Both the position numbers and the translations under genes were made by a program. A stretch of 64,000 bases of DNA from Ectothiorhodospiraceae bacterium BW-2 (GTDB lineage: Bacteria; Pseudomonadota; Gammaproteobacteria; Thiohalomonadales; Thiohalomonadaceae): contig CP032507.1 of the NCBI GenBank assembly GCA_008375315.1, forward strand, positions 3,930,071 through 3,994,070. The letters run 5' to 3'. This document shows, piece after piece, positions 31,730-41,186 of this stretch. A model generated the notes under the pieces. The model was not told the origin of the DNA and made no database searches. It saw only the letters and a list, made by a program, of their open reading frames with translations. Within the stretch, counting starts at the first letter, position 1. Every line of letters starts with the position of its first letter.

Positions 31730-34700
31730 TCACGACAGTTCAAAGCCTATTACCGAGACATCATCACGGCGCGACTCCTCACCGCGATAACGGTTCATCT
31801 CCTCAAATAGATAGCCTCCCACCCGCTCTATCGGCAGTGAACGACTCTGTAGCAGCAGCTCTTTAAACCGTTTTTTGCCCATCATGCGCCGTTTTTTACC
31901 GCCGACCTGATCTAAAATGCCATCACTGCTCATCACAAAGCGGCGTCCAGGGCGCTGTTCGAGACTGCGATTATTAAACAGCACTCCCATTGAGACGCCA
32001 CGATAGCCGATACCGCACTTATCCCCCTTAACCTCCACCACTTCGTCGTGGTCACTATCGAGATAGAAGAGGGAGAAGCGGGCGCCGGCAAAGATTAGCT
32101 CGCTACCTTGATCGGGGATAAATAGCACCCCTAACTCAATGCCGTCATCCGACTCCCCCTCGGGTAGATCCTGTCCGAGTGACTGCTGCATATAGCGGTG
32201 CATATAGCCGATGAGTGAGGCGGGCGAGCCGGGGGGGGCCATGTCGATCGCATTTTCAAACGCGCCGTTAGCAATGAGGGTCATAAAAGCGCCCGGCACT
32301 CCATGGCCGGTACAGTCCCCTAACACAATGTAGCGCCCCTTAAGCCACTGTCGCATCCAGTAGATATCCCCCCCGACGACATCGCGCGGCTCCCAGAGAA
32401 TAAAGTGTTTAGGCAGCAGTTTGCGCCGCTGCGCTTCGCGCGGCAGCACTGAACGCTGAATGCGGCTGGCGTATTGAATAGAGCCGGTTAAGATCTCCAT
32501 CACCGAGCGCATCTGCTGTTCGCTCTCGGCTAGCTCTGCCGTTCTTTCAGCAACTCGATGCTCTAAAGTGTGGTTAAATTGGCGCAGTGCCTCCTTTTGG
32601 CGCTCAATATCGGCCGTTTTGAGCGCGACTAGCCGGTTAAGGCGGTAGTTGTTGTAGAGGATTAACAAAATCACCACCAACACCCCGAGCCCTATCTTGA
32701 ACACTAGCTGGTAGTCGAGCTCCTCCCCCACCTTCAACCCAACCCAGCGGTAGCGAATGGTATCCATTTCGCTCTCTGGAATCGCCGCAATCGCCTTATT
32801 AAGCACCGAGAGCGCCTCGGGGGGGAGCTGCTGCGACAGTGCGATATGGAGTTGACGCCTCTTATCGAGCCGCAGCGCCACTTTTAGGTTATAGATCCCC
32901 TGCTGGTTCATAATGTAGCTCATCACTTCAAGATTGCCGATAAAGGCATCGATCGTGTTATCGAGTAGCTGCTTAACGCCGTTATGCGTCCCTTTGATCG
33001 GCATAACGATTATCTCAGGGTGGTTTTGCCTGATTAGGTGGTGTACCGAAATGCCATCGGGTACGCCAACCCGCAGCCCCTTCAGATCCGATAACTCGCT
33101 AATGAACTCAGCATCGTGGTGCATTACCACCCCATCGTTTAGCTCAATCGTGGTGGAGCTAAAGTCGAGAAACTGCTCCCGCTCAGGGGTTCGACTCACC
33201 GCAGCGAGCATATCGACCTGACCGGTTCGTGCCAACTCTACCGACTCAGGCCACCTCTCAGTGGGCACTAATTCAAAGCGAATACTGGAGATTTCACCTA
33301 TTTTTTGCAAAATATCGGCCATCATCCCCTCGTAGCGCGGCCCCTCGTCGGTCGCGGTAATCGCCTCTATCGGTAACCAGTTAGGATCGACGGCAAAGCG
33401 CAGCAGCGGCTTGTCGATTAACCACTCTCGCTCCCGATCAGTCAGCTCTAGTGTCGCCGTTCCCCGCTCGATGGTACTCATCCAGTTTTGTGAGATCTGT
33501 CGCCGATCTACCGGTGAGATCGCCTTAATCGCTAATGAGATGATCTCCGCTAGCTCAGGGTAGTCGCTGCGGGTCGCCATGTGTAGACGGATCGGAGAGC
33601 GCCCCGGCACTAAATTATTGATCACAATTCCAGAGAGAAAGTGCTGTTCCATCGTGTAGGTAGTCGAGGGGTTATCATTAATAAACGCCTCCACCTGCCC
33701 CGATTTGACCTGTCGCAGCCCCTCCAGAATCGTCTCACTCTGCAACAGCTCAATTTGGGGATGGTGCTGTTGTAACCAGTCAACAATCGCATACCCTTTC
33801 ACAACCGCGACTCTCTGCCCATAGAGCGACTCTAATGAGTGGATAGGCTCTCTGTCGCTACGGGTAAAGAAGTAGTCCGATAGCGAGAGGTAGGAGTGGG
33901 TAAAGTTAAACTTTTTTGCCCGCTCGGGTGAGAAGTAGATCGCCGGCAACATATCGATCTCCCCCTGTTCGAGGGCTATGAGCAGCTCATTCCAGCTTCT
34001 ACCGGTCTGAATATCAAACTTAAAGCCGATCAGCCCCTCAAGTCGCCGTAGGTAGTCGTTAGCCAATCCTTGGTGCTCACCGCTTTCATTGACAAAATCG
34101 AACGGCGCCCAGTCGAGTTCACCGCCCACCCGAATCGTGGGGTGGCTCTCTATCCAGCGCTGCTGTTCAGCGCTTAAACCCGCCAGCCGGCTCTGCTTCC
34201 CTAGCCAGCGCTGACGGATCTCTCCCATTTCCACCATCGTCGTCGCCTGTAGCGCTTTAGAGAGGATTGAGTGGAGTTCGGGGTTATTTTTGCTAACGGC
34301 CAGATAGAGCTCGGCTGAGCTATCATCAGCTTGAAACTTAGCACGCGGCTCAAGATCGGCCATCATCATCTGATTGATAGCGTAGTCGAGGACAATGCGT
34401 GAGCCGATAGTCGCTTCAGCTCGGCCATAGAGCACCGCCTCCAGCGCCTCTTGGACATTATTGACCACAAGCCGCTGCACAAGCGGGTAGTTATCGAGCA
34501 AAATACGATCAATCCAAAAACCATCGACAACAGCCACTTTTTTGCCATTTAGCGAGTCAATATCGCTGATATCCCCCCTATCTTTACGGGCATAGATAAC
34601 GGTTGGATTCTCGGCATAGCTGCCAACATAGTCGAGATAGGCCTGGCGCTGTTCGGTTTTGGCGATATTGAGCATGACATCAATATCACCCAAAAAGGCT

Positions 34701-35260
34701 TGATTGAGCAGCTCGTTCCACTCCCCCGAGACAAACGCTAGCCGCAGCCCCGCCTTCTCAGCTAGATGGCGCATTAGATCGATAGAGAGACCGCGCGGCT
34801 GGCCATTGTCGTTAAAGTTAAACGGTGGCCAGTTATTTTCGTTATGGACTCTAACCGGCGCGTGGTTAGCAAGCCACGCCTGCTCTGCTGCGGTCAACAG
34901 CAGCTCCCCCTCTGCCGGCAGGTAGCAGAGCTCAACCCGACCAATCGTCTCGCCATCGTAGTCGATAGCGGCTAGCTGCCGCTGTAGCGGCGCGACACAC
35001 CCCTCGGAGGGGGGCTCACCGTAGGGGTAGTGCCAAAAGAGTGTCTCATCGACCGCATCGATAATCGCCACACTGTGAATCTGCGGCTTATCGGATAGAT
35101 AGGGGGGGATTACCTGCCCCGGGCCATCACGATTCAGTTCAAACAGATAGCCGGCGACCATACTGGCGAGCGCCTCAGCCTGCTGCTGTCCGGCAGCCGC
35201 GACACCGCTTAGCAGTGGTAATAGTAGTAGTAGCGCCAGTCGCTGACACAAACTAGTCAT
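31730..35260 (-). CDS. Receptor with three solute-binding domains and PP2C (SpoIIE-type) phosphatase
   Basis: A 1176-residue protein. A signal peptide (LALLLLLPLLSGVAAA) leads into three consecutive SBP_bac_3 periplasmic binding domains (about 125-355, 360-600, 605-850), each starting with a pattern like NWPPFNF, DWAPFDF or NWLPIEA. One membrane helix follows (about 853-875, IGLGVLVVILLILY), then a coiled coil, then a PP2C/SpoIIE phosphatase domain with metal-site motifs VGGDIYW, LGDCTGHGVPGAFMT, MSSDGILDQ and RRDDVSVIG. In the Sia pathway the phosphatase SiaA dephosphorylates SiaC; this protein sits in that position of the operon and would link periplasmic ligands to SiaC. It overlaps the previous gene by eight bases. 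Ligands are unknown. Confidence 0.85.
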   Translation of the reverse strand: MTSLCQRLALLLLLPLLSGVAAAGQQQAEALASMVAGYLFELNRDGPGQVIPPYLSDKPQIHSVAIIDAVDETLFWHYPYGEPPSEGCVAPLQRQLAAIDYDGETIGRVELCYLPAEGELLLTAAEQAWLANHAPVRVHNENNWPPFNFNDNGQPRGLSIDLMRHLAEKAGLRLAFVSGEWNELLNQAFLGDIDVMLNIAKTEQRQAYLDYVGSYAENPTVIYARKDRGDISDIDSLNGKKVAVVDGFWIDRILLDNYPLVQRLVVNNVQEALEAVLYGRAEATIGSRIVLDYAINQMMMADLEPRAKFQADDSSAELYLAVSKNNPELHSILSKALQATTMVEMGEIRQRWLGKQSRLAGLSAEQQRWIESHPTIRVGGELDWAPFDFVNESGEHQGLANDYLRRLEGLIGFKFDIQTGRSWNELLIALEQGEIDMLPAIYFSPERAKKFNFTHSYLSLSDYFFTRSDREPIHSLESLYGQRVAVVKGYAIVDWLQQHHPQIELLQSETILEGLRQVKSGQVEAFINDNPSTTYTMEQHFLSGIVINNLVPGRSPIRLHMATRSDYPELAEIISLAIKAISPVDRRQISQNWMSTIERGTATLELTDREREWLIDKPLLRFAVDPNWLPIEAITATDEGPRYEGMMADILQKIGEISSIRFELVPTERWPESVELARTGQVDMLAAVSRTPEREQFLDFSSTTIELNDGVVMHHDAEFISELSDLKGLRVGVPDGISVHHLIRQNHPEIIVMPIKGTHNGVKQLLDNTIDAFIGNLEVMSYIMNQQGIYNLKVALRLDKRRQLHIALSQQLPPEALSVLNKAIAAIPESEMDTIRYRWVGLKVGEELDYQLVFKIGLGVLVVILLILYNNYRLNRLVALKTADIERQKEALRQFNHTLEHRVAERTAELAESEQQMRSVMEILTGSIQYASRIQRSVLPREAQRRKLLPKHFILWEPRDVVGGDIYWMRQWLKGRYIVLGDCTGHGVPGAFMTLIANGAFENAIDMAPPGSPASLIGYMHRYMQQSLGQDLPEGESDDGIELGVLFIPDQGSELIFAGARFSLFYLDSDHDEVVEVKGDKCGIGYRGVSMGVLFNNRSLEQRPGRRFVMSSDGILDQVGGKKRRMMGKKRFKELLLQSRSLPIERVGGYLFEEMNRYRGEESRRDDVSVIGFELS

Positions 35261-35969
35261 CTAAGTTCAGGCCGGCATTAAGTCGGTCGAGAAAGGCATC
35301 CTCCACCTGCTGGGAGCAGATAAGGTAGCGGCTATTGCCCTCCGGCATCCCCTCTAGCGGCTTAACGCTTAGCCGCTCTCGTTCGGGGTGCTGCTGTAGC
35401 AGCTCATCGCTCTTCTCTCGGCTAATAAACATATAGTCAGCGCGTCGTTTCGCTATCATCGACATCATGGTGATATTGTCGGTACCGGTCTGACGCACCT
35501 TAACTCCCGACTCAACTAGACGAGTATCGATAAACTGCCCATAGGAGTAGGAGGTTTTGATTAGGGGGAGTAACGCCGTGTCGGCAAAGAGATCATCGAC
35601 CGAGTGGATGGTACTAAAGCGGCCATTGCTACGATGAATCAGTATCGCCATCGGCCTATCCCGATAGAGTGGCTGACTATATTTAGCATACTGCTCCCGT
35701 TCGCTGTTTTTAAACCAGCCGACGGCGCAGAGAGCCGCTTGATTAGCTTTAATCTCGTGCAGATGGCGTTTGGAGGGCTTTTCGGTGAGCTGATAGGCGA
35801 GCCCCCCCCGCTCTAGCGCTACCATGAGCGGTGTCGCTACCCTGCCGCTGAGGGAGTCGCCCTCTTTGATGACAAAGGGGGGACGCGCCTCATAGACAAT
35901 CTCTACCGATAGCGGCTCTGCCTGACTCGCTCCTATGAACCATAAAAAAGCGAATAGTAGGTATCTCAT
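35253..35969 (-). CDS. Periplasmic solute-binding protein (SBP_bac_3-like)
   Basis: A 238-residue protein with a signal peptide (MRYLLFAFLWFIGASQA) and one family 3 solute-binding fold, recognisable from YEARPPFVIKEGDSLSG, the repeated two-lobe pattern and MPEGNSRYLICS near the end. No ABC permease or ATPase is nearby, so it is more likely a sensory partner than a transporter component. Its ATG has a GGGAG ribosome site, and its end overlaps the start of the receptor phosphatase, whose own three domains belong to the same family. Confidence 0.8.
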   Translation of the reverse strand: MRYLLFAFLWFIGASQAEPLSVEIVYEARPPFVIKEGDSLSGRVATPLMVALERGGLAYQLTEKPSKRHLHEIKANQAALCAVGWFKNSEREQYAKYSQPLYRDRPMAILIHRSNGRFSTIHSVDDLFADTALLPLIKTSYSYGQFIDTRLVESGVKVRQTGTDNITMMSMIAKRRADYMFISREKSDELLQQHPERERLSVKPLEGMPEGNSRYLICSQQVEDAFLDRLNAGLNLDD

Positions 35970-36001
35970 CGTGACTCCCTCACAGGGTTGATATAAAAAT
36001 C

Positions 36002-38077
36002 TTAGGCGGGTTTAGCCTCAGGTCGCTGTAACAGCTTGTCGATATCGACCCCATCGATCTGATCGGGGTGGAGAAAACGACGCGCATAGTCGAGATAGGC
36101 ACCGCTGGTTAAAAAGAGCTCAAATAGATCCGCATCAATGTGTTGATCGTTACGCATAAAACTCATAATGCGCAGCGACTCAGAGAGGGGTTTGGCCTTT
36201 TTGTAGGGCCTATCTGAGGCGGTCAGCGCCTCAAAGATATCGGCAATCGCCATGATCCGCGCCTGTACCGACATATCGGCCTTGGTCAATTGGCGCGGGT
36301 AGCCGGTACCTATCATCGTCTCGTGGTGGTTACAGGCGATATGGGGCACCTGACTTAAATTACGCGGAAAGGGGAGTTGATCGAGCATAATCACCGTTTG
36401 AATCATGTGCTCATTAATTTTATAGCGCTCTTCGCTATTGAGCGTCCCTTTCGGAATCGAAAGGTTGTAGAGCTCCCCGGTGTTATTGAGATATTTAGGC
36501 GCTTGCATCTTAAAGCCATAAGCCTCCATGCGATATGGCAGCTCACCTTTAGGATAGGGAAACAGATGCTCCTTTTTGTCGCTAATCAGCTTTTCGGTAG
36601 CCGGTAGCCGTTTTTTAACGACGCCCTGCAACCGAAACTCCTCATCTTGTGACAGCCCGAGCCGATCATCAAAGTAGCGCGTCCACTCGATAGCGGCAAT
36701 CGCCCTAAGCCGTTCGACTCGTTCGGGCACCATAAACTCCCCGCCGACATTACACTCAGCGACAAAGGCAAAATCGTCCTGTAGCTGCTGCAACCGCTCA
36801 CCTAACTGCTGCTCAAGCGCCCGCTTATCCCCCCCCTCAAGCTGCGCTTGTAGCGCCTCTAGCTGATAGTCGCGATGTTTAATCTCAAACCGCTGCCGAA
36901 CTTCGTGAATACGGTTATAGATGGTCTCTAGCTTGGTCGCCTTATCCATCACATAGTCAGGGGTAGTTACCTTACCGCAGTCGTGCAGCCAGGCGCCAAT
37001 CTCAAACTCGCGCCACTGCTCCTCGCTCATATCGAACTCAGCAAAGAGACCCTCTTCAGTTTCACACGCCGCTTGTGCTAGCAGTTTGCCTATCTCCGGT
37101 ACCCGTTCGCAGTGGCCGCCAGTGTAGGGCGATTTGGCGTCAATCGCCGAGGCGGTCAGTTTGATAATCGAGTCGAGCAGCCGCTCCTGTGAGGTAACTA
37201 GCTCCTGATTTTGGTGGGCAACAGCGGCTTGGGAGGCGAGCGCACCGACCATCTCCACCATCTCTTCGGTAAAGGGAACGGTGCGCCCCCCGCTACTTTT
37301 ACGGGCGTTAATTAGCTGTAAGACCCCAATCGTCTCCCCTCCGCGCGGCTTTAGCGGTACCGCCATGAGCGATAGCGTGCGATAGCCGTTATCGATATCA
37401 AACTGATGCTGCGCCTGATGGTCAAAATCGACGCTCTCGTAGCTATTGCCAACCCGAACCGTCCTCTCGGTCAGTACCGCATGGGCGACCATATTGAAGT
37501 AGTTAGGCTGCATGGTCACAGGATCACGCAGCGTAACCACCGGTAGCTGTACCGGTAGTTCGCTGGTGCCGCCACGATGCATATCGAGCGTATCGTAGGA
37601 GACAATCTGCGGTTCAAGGCGATTATCGAGGGTACGAATATAGAGCGTTGCCCCATCGGCATGGGTTAACTCTTTAGCGCCGGCGAGAATCATCTCGCTA
37701 AAACGGACTGAATTCTGCTCTAGCGAGAGCGAAATCCCTAGGCTCACTAGCCGCTCTAGTTTCGCCTGACTTATCTCTAGCGCCCGCGTGCGCTCTCGCA
37801 CCTTCTCTTCTAGTAGATCGGCGTGTTTCTCCAGTTTAGCGTGCGTCTGCTCTAGCTCGACCTGCTGCGCCTGAATTTTGGCATTCGCCTCCTTTAACCC
37901 CTCCTCACTACGATCACTCATGTGCACTAGACGATTAGAGGTCTTATAGAGTTTTTTATACTCCTTCAGTAGCGCAGCGTAGGCGGGACGAAACGCACTC
38001 TCATTAAGTTCACTCTTTAGCAGCTCGTCACTATCACTAATCACCTGCTGCTCATCGGCAAAGGGTTCAAAGGCCAT
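36002..38077 (-). CDS. GAF/HD-GYP domain protein (cyclic-di-GMP phosphodiesterase candidate)
   Basis: A 691-residue cytoplasmic protein. An N-terminal coiled coil (about 50-105) precedes a GAF domain (about 105-290) and an HD-GYP domain. The HD motif is WLHDCGKVTTPDYVMDK and the later motif is NHHETMIGTGYP, so the metal ligands and the GYP triad are present. About 200 residues separate them, more than in typical HD-GYP proteins, with an extra helical insertion after the HD motif. The family hydrolyses cyclic di-GMP. It sits directly after siaC, where the Pseudomonas operon has the diguanylate cyclase gene siaD. Confidence 0.85.
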   Translation of the reverse strand: MAFEPFADEQQVISDSDELLKSELNESAFRPAYAALLKEYKKLYKTSNRLVHMSDRSEEGLKEANAKIQAQQVELEQTHAKLEKHADLLEEKVRERTRALEISQAKLERLVSLGISLSLEQNSVRFSEMILAGAKELTHADGATLYIRTLDNRLEPQIVSYDTLDMHRGGTSELPVQLPVVTLRDPVTMQPNYFNMVAHAVLTERTVRVGNSYESVDFDHQAQHQFDIDNGYRTLSLMAVPLKPRGGETIGVLQLINARKSSGGRTVPFTEEMVEMVGALASQAAVAHQNQELVTSQERLLDSIIKLTASAIDAKSPYTGGHCERVPEIGKLLAQAACETEEGLFAEFDMSEEQWREFEIGAWLHDCGKVTTPDYVMDKATKLETIYNRIHEVRQRFEIKHRDYQLEALQAQLEGGDKRALEQQLGERLQQLQDDFAFVAECNVGGEFMVPERVERLRAIAAIEWTRYFDDRLGLSQDEEFRLQGVVKKRLPATEKLISDKKEHLFPYPKGELPYRMEAYGFKMQAPKYLNNTGELYNLSIPKGTLNSEERYKINEHMIQTVIMLDQLPFPRNLSQVPHIACNHHETMIGTGYPRQLTKADMSVQARIMAIADIFEALTASDRPYKKAKPLSESLRIMSFMRNDQHIDADLFELFLTSGAYLDYARRFLHPDQIDGVDIDKLLQRPEAKPA

Positions 38078-38101
38078 CGCTATCTGCTCGCGCGTATCCC
38101 G

Positions 38102-38485
38102 CTACCCATCTTTAACCACTAGGTTAAAGGTAGCGTGCTCTAAATCTTCGCCAAACTCCTCCCCCATCTCCTCCATGTTGTCATCATCCTCCCGATAGTA
38201 CCAGTTGAGGGTCACTTGGCGACTCTCTGCCGCCTCATCGAGCATATCAAATAGGGTCATAATGATTTTAGCGCTGCTGCTATTAAAGTAGATGAGTTCA
38301 AAGTTAAAGGTAATCTCCCGTTCAAGCTGCGACTCCAGATAGTCGCGCAGCTTACCCATCGCCTCCTCATAGGTTTCAGAGATATCCTCAGGGTAGGACT
38401 CCCCTTTGAGTGAGAAGGTACCCTCGCTAAAACAAAAATCGATTTCAGGCGATCTTTCGGTTGCCTCAATGTAAATATTGTCCAT
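38102..38485 (-). CDS. siaC: SiaC-family (DUF1987) signalling protein
   Basis: A 127-residue acidic protein matching the SiaC/DUF1987 fold, which resembles anti-sigma-factor antagonists. From what is known of Pseudomonas SiaC, a Thr in an NTSS motif is phosphorylated by SiaB and dephosphorylated by SiaA, and the unmodified form activates the diguanylate cyclase. Here the equivalent stretch is YFNSSSAK at 66-73, so the acceptor would be Ser69 instead of Thr. The gene lies between siaB and the HD-GYP gene, with short spacers on both sides, so one transcript is likely. Confidence 0.8.
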   Translation of the reverse strand: MDNIYIEATERSPEIDFCFSEGTFSLKGESYPEDISETYEEAMGKLRDYLESQLEREITFNFELIYFNSSSAKIIMTLFDMLDEAAESRQVTLNWYYREDDDNMEEMGEEFGEDLEHATFNLVVKDG

Positions 38486-38509
38486 TACTTTACCTTAGAA
38501 ATGACAGAC

Positions 38510-39067
38510 TTAAACAAAAGCTTTAAGACTTAAATAGCTATAGTCGCTATCTATCGGCTCAATATCGTAGATAAATGACTTTGCCCTCCGGGCAATATCG
38601 ATAAAACCGACCCCAGCTCCTTTACTCCCCTCAGGAGTCTCACCGCGCAGGGCCTCTCTATAGAGCTGCTTTAACTCCGCGCCGGAGAGGGAGAGGATAT
38701 GCTCCAAATTACCACTTAACTTCGGCGCTTCATCACTGCGAATCATATTTGAGCAGGTGACAAAGTACTCTCCCTCTAGCTCACCTATCATCGCTAGGCC
38801 GTAACGGCTATCGAGCATTAAAGCCGTCTTCTCTGTCGGTTCAACGCTATAGCGAATCACATTTTGTACCTGCTCGACAAAGAGGTGAAAGACCGTTCTA
38901 GCAACCTTCTTATCGACCTCATCCTGCTCTAGCTTACCACGCAGCTGATTACCGATAGAGGCGAGCAGATCTTCAGAAATAAAACCGCAGTAGCAGAAGA
39001 TAACCCCCTCCCGCTGTAGCTGTTCTCGAAACTCTATCATTCTTCGGGCTAATCTCTCTTCGCTCAT
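38510..39067 (-). CDS. siaB: SiaB-family protein kinase
   Basis: A 185-residue protein of the SiaB family (DUF6272), first gene of the five-gene minus-strand operon. GHKL-like features are an N-box EQVQNVIRYS (about 70-79) and a glycine-rich G-box GSKGAGVGFIDIARRA. The expected role is phosphorylation of the neighbouring SiaC. The start has a strong GGGGAG ribosome site, and an AT-rich stretch at 39095-39125 with TATATA elements is a plausible promoter. Confidence 0.8.
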   Translation of the reverse strand: MSEERLARRMIEFREQLQREGVIFCYCGFISEDLLASIGNQLRGKLEQDEVDKKVARTVFHLFVEQVQNVIRYSVEPTEKTALMLDSRYGLAMIGELEGEYFVTCSNMIRSDEAPKLSGNLEHILSLSGAELKQLYREALRGETPEGSKGAGVGFIDIARRAKSFIYDIEPIDSDYSYLSLKAFV

Positions 39068-39303
39068 AACGCTCCCCTAACTCTCTTATTTTCTGATACA
39101 TTAAGTTAAAAAAATATATAAAACACATGGTTACACCCCATATAGCCACCTTTCTCCCTCTCAAGTGGCGGCTATTATCGCACTACATGCGCACCTGTGG
39201 CAACTATTTAAACCATTGCTAAATCGTGCCAGCTTAGGCAAGATCGCCCCTCTAGCCCCCGCCCCGTCCCCTTCGATAACCACAGCGACAGGAGCAGTTA
39301 CAC
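39068..39303. other. Divergent intergenic region siaB / gshB
   Basis: The half next to siaB is AT-rich with overlapping TATATA-like -10 candidates on the minus strand. No strong promoter or hairpin is evident on the gshB side. Confidence 0.4.
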
Positions 39304-40254
39304 ATGTCATTCGACCTCGGTATTATCATGGATCCCATTGAGTCGATTAAGGTGGCCAAAGATAGCTCGCTAGCGATGCTGCTCGCGGCGCAGCAGCGTG
39401 GTTGGCGTCTCTACTACATGACACTGGATCAGCTATGGCAGGAGGAGGGGGTGAGCTATGGCCGTATGCGCCAGCTAGCGGTGAAGGACGACCCTAAGCA
39501 GTGGTATCGCTGGGGGGATACCCTCTCGCAGCCGCTATCGCGACTCGATCTTATTCTGATGCGAAAAGACCCACCGTTCGATCTGGAGTATCTCTACGCC
39601 TGCCACTTTCTACAACAGGCCCAGAGCGAAGGGACGCTCATCGTCAACCGCCCTCAGAGCCTGGCGATGGCCAACGAAAAGCTCTTTATCGGCCACTTCC
39701 CCCACTGCTGTGCGCCGACACTGGTGAGCCGCTGTGCGACTCACATTCGCACTTTTTTAGAGCAGCAGCAGGCGATTGTGGTCAAACCACTCGATAGCAT
39801 GGGGGGGGCCTCCGTCTTTAAGCTCACCCCAGAAGATAGCAATGTGAGTGTCATTTTAGAGACCCTCACCCATCATGGTCGTCGGCAAATTATGGCCCAG
39901 CGCTATCTACCCGAGATTAGTCAAGGCGATAAACGGATTCTGTTAATTGATGGTGAACCTATCCCCTACGCCCTAGCTCGCATTCCGGCACCCGGGGAGC
40001 TACGAGGTAATCTCGCCGCAGGAGGGCGCGGCGAAGGGGTGCCGTTGACCGAACGGGACGCCTGGATCTGCGCCCAGCTCGCACCAACACTTAAAGAGAT
40101 GGGGCTGATCTTTGTCGGTATCGATGTGATTGGCGACTATCTGACCGAAATTAATGTCACCAGCCCCACCTGTATTCGGGAGTTAGATCGCCAATTTCAG
40201 CTCAATATCGGCGGACAACTCATGGATGCGCTAGCCGCCAAATTGACGAGATAA
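39304..40254 (+). CDS. gshB: Glutathione synthetase
   Basis: A 316-residue cytoplasmic ATP-grasp enzyme that joins gamma-glutamylcysteine and glycine, the last step of glutathione synthesis. It has the normal family length. Recognisable parts are the N-terminal GIIMDPIESIKVAKDSS, the substrate segment LMRKDPPFD, the ATP-grasp motif VVKPLDSMGGASVF, the glycine-rich loop NLAAGGRGEG and the metal-binding end FVGIDVIGDYLTEINVTSPT. Its stop codon overlaps the next start by one base (TAATG), so the two genes are coupled. Confidence 0.98.
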   Translation: MSFDLGIIMDPIESIKVAKDSSLAMLLAAQQRGWRLYYMTLDQLWQEEGVSYGRMRQLAVKDDPKQWYRWGDTLSQPLSRLDLILMRKDPPFDLEYLYACHFLQQAQSEGTLIVNRPQSLAMANEKLFIGHFPHCCAPTLVSRCATHIRTFLEQQQAIVVKPLDSMGGASVFKLTPEDSNVSVILETLTHHGRRQIMAQRYLPEISQGDKRILLIDGEPIPYALARIPAPGELRGNLAAGGRGEGVPLTERDAWICAQLAPTLKEMGLIFVGIDVIGDYLTEINVTSPTCIRELDRQFQLNIGGQLMDALAAKLTR

Positions 40255-41111
40255 TGATCTCCTCCCCCTTCGGAGTCGCCTTAGCGACTGCTGCAACGCT
40301 GCACCTAGCCGCGATTTTAGGCATTAGCTTTGAGTTTGAGCGACCGGACGATTCGCAACAGCCACTGCGTTCGATTGAAGTGACGCTAGTTCACAGCCGC
40401 AGCGAAGAGCGCCCCGACACAGCTGACTATCTTGCCCAGACCAACCAGCGAGGGGGCGGCGATGTGCGCGAACCGGTGCGCCCCTCCTCCCCCCTGCCGA
40501 CCCCTAGACCCGATCCACAAAGCGGCCAATCGTCGCGCACCCTCCCGCCTCAGCAGCCACAATCGCAGCCCTCCCCCCCGTTACAGAGGCTACTTAGCCG
40601 CCAGAATCGAGAGATTGAATCGCCCCCTCCCCCCACCGTGACGGCGTTAGAGCTGACCCAACCTCAACCCGATGCCGAGCAGATAGTATTCCGCTCACGC
40701 GAAATTGCCCGCCTAAGCGCCGAGATTCGTCAACAGCAGCAGCAGTATGCCCAGCAGCCGCGGCAGAGATATATTACCGCCAACACCCGTGAATATCTGT
40801 TTGCCACCTATGAAGATAGCTGGCGGCGCAAAGTTGAGCGAATCGGTAACCTGAACTACCCGAAAGAGGCGCTACAGCGCAAATTGAGCGGTACGCTACT
40901 CCTAGATGCCGTGATTCAAGCCGATGGCACCCTCCATAGCATCAAGATATTACGCTCCTCGGGCTCTAAAATCCTCGATGAGGGGGCTATCCATATTCTG
41001 CGGCTCGCCGCCCCCTTCGAACCCTTTTCGCCCCAAATGCGCCAGCAGATCGATCTGCTCCATATCACTCGCGCTTGGCAATTTCAGGACGAAAGTTTAC
41101 AAACCTATTAA
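40254..41111 (+). CDS. tonB: TonB-family energy transducer
   Basis: A 285-residue protein with an N-terminal membrane anchor (about 5-27), a periplasmic Pro-rich spacer (about 75-135, rich in PPP and PQP), a short Gln-rich helix and a C-terminal TonB domain (about 195-285) recognisable by YPKEALQRKLSGTLLLDAVIQADG and LDEGAIHILRLAAPFEPF. TonB proteins transmit proton-motive force to outer-membrane receptors. No exbB/exbD lies next to it. A gshB-tonB pair is common in gammaproteobacteria. Confidence 0.9.
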   Translation: MISSPFGVALATAATLHLAAILGISFEFERPDDSQQPLRSIEVTLVHSRSEERPDTADYLAQTNQRGGGDVREPVRPSSPLPTPRPDPQSGQSSRTLPPQQPQSQPSPPLQRLLSRQNREIESPPPPTVTALELTQPQPDAEQIVFRSREIARLSAEIRQQQQQYAQQPRQRYITANTREYLFATYEDSWRRKVERIGNLNYPKEALQRKLSGTLLLDAVIQADGTLHSIKILRSSGSKILDEGAIHILRLAAPFEPFSPQMRQQIDLLHITRAWQFQDESLQTY

Positions 41112-41186
41112 TTTGCGGTGACAGAGAGCGTGTTGCTATATAATCTCCGTCTCGACATACGATTAACTTTCTAAAATACAGACTTT

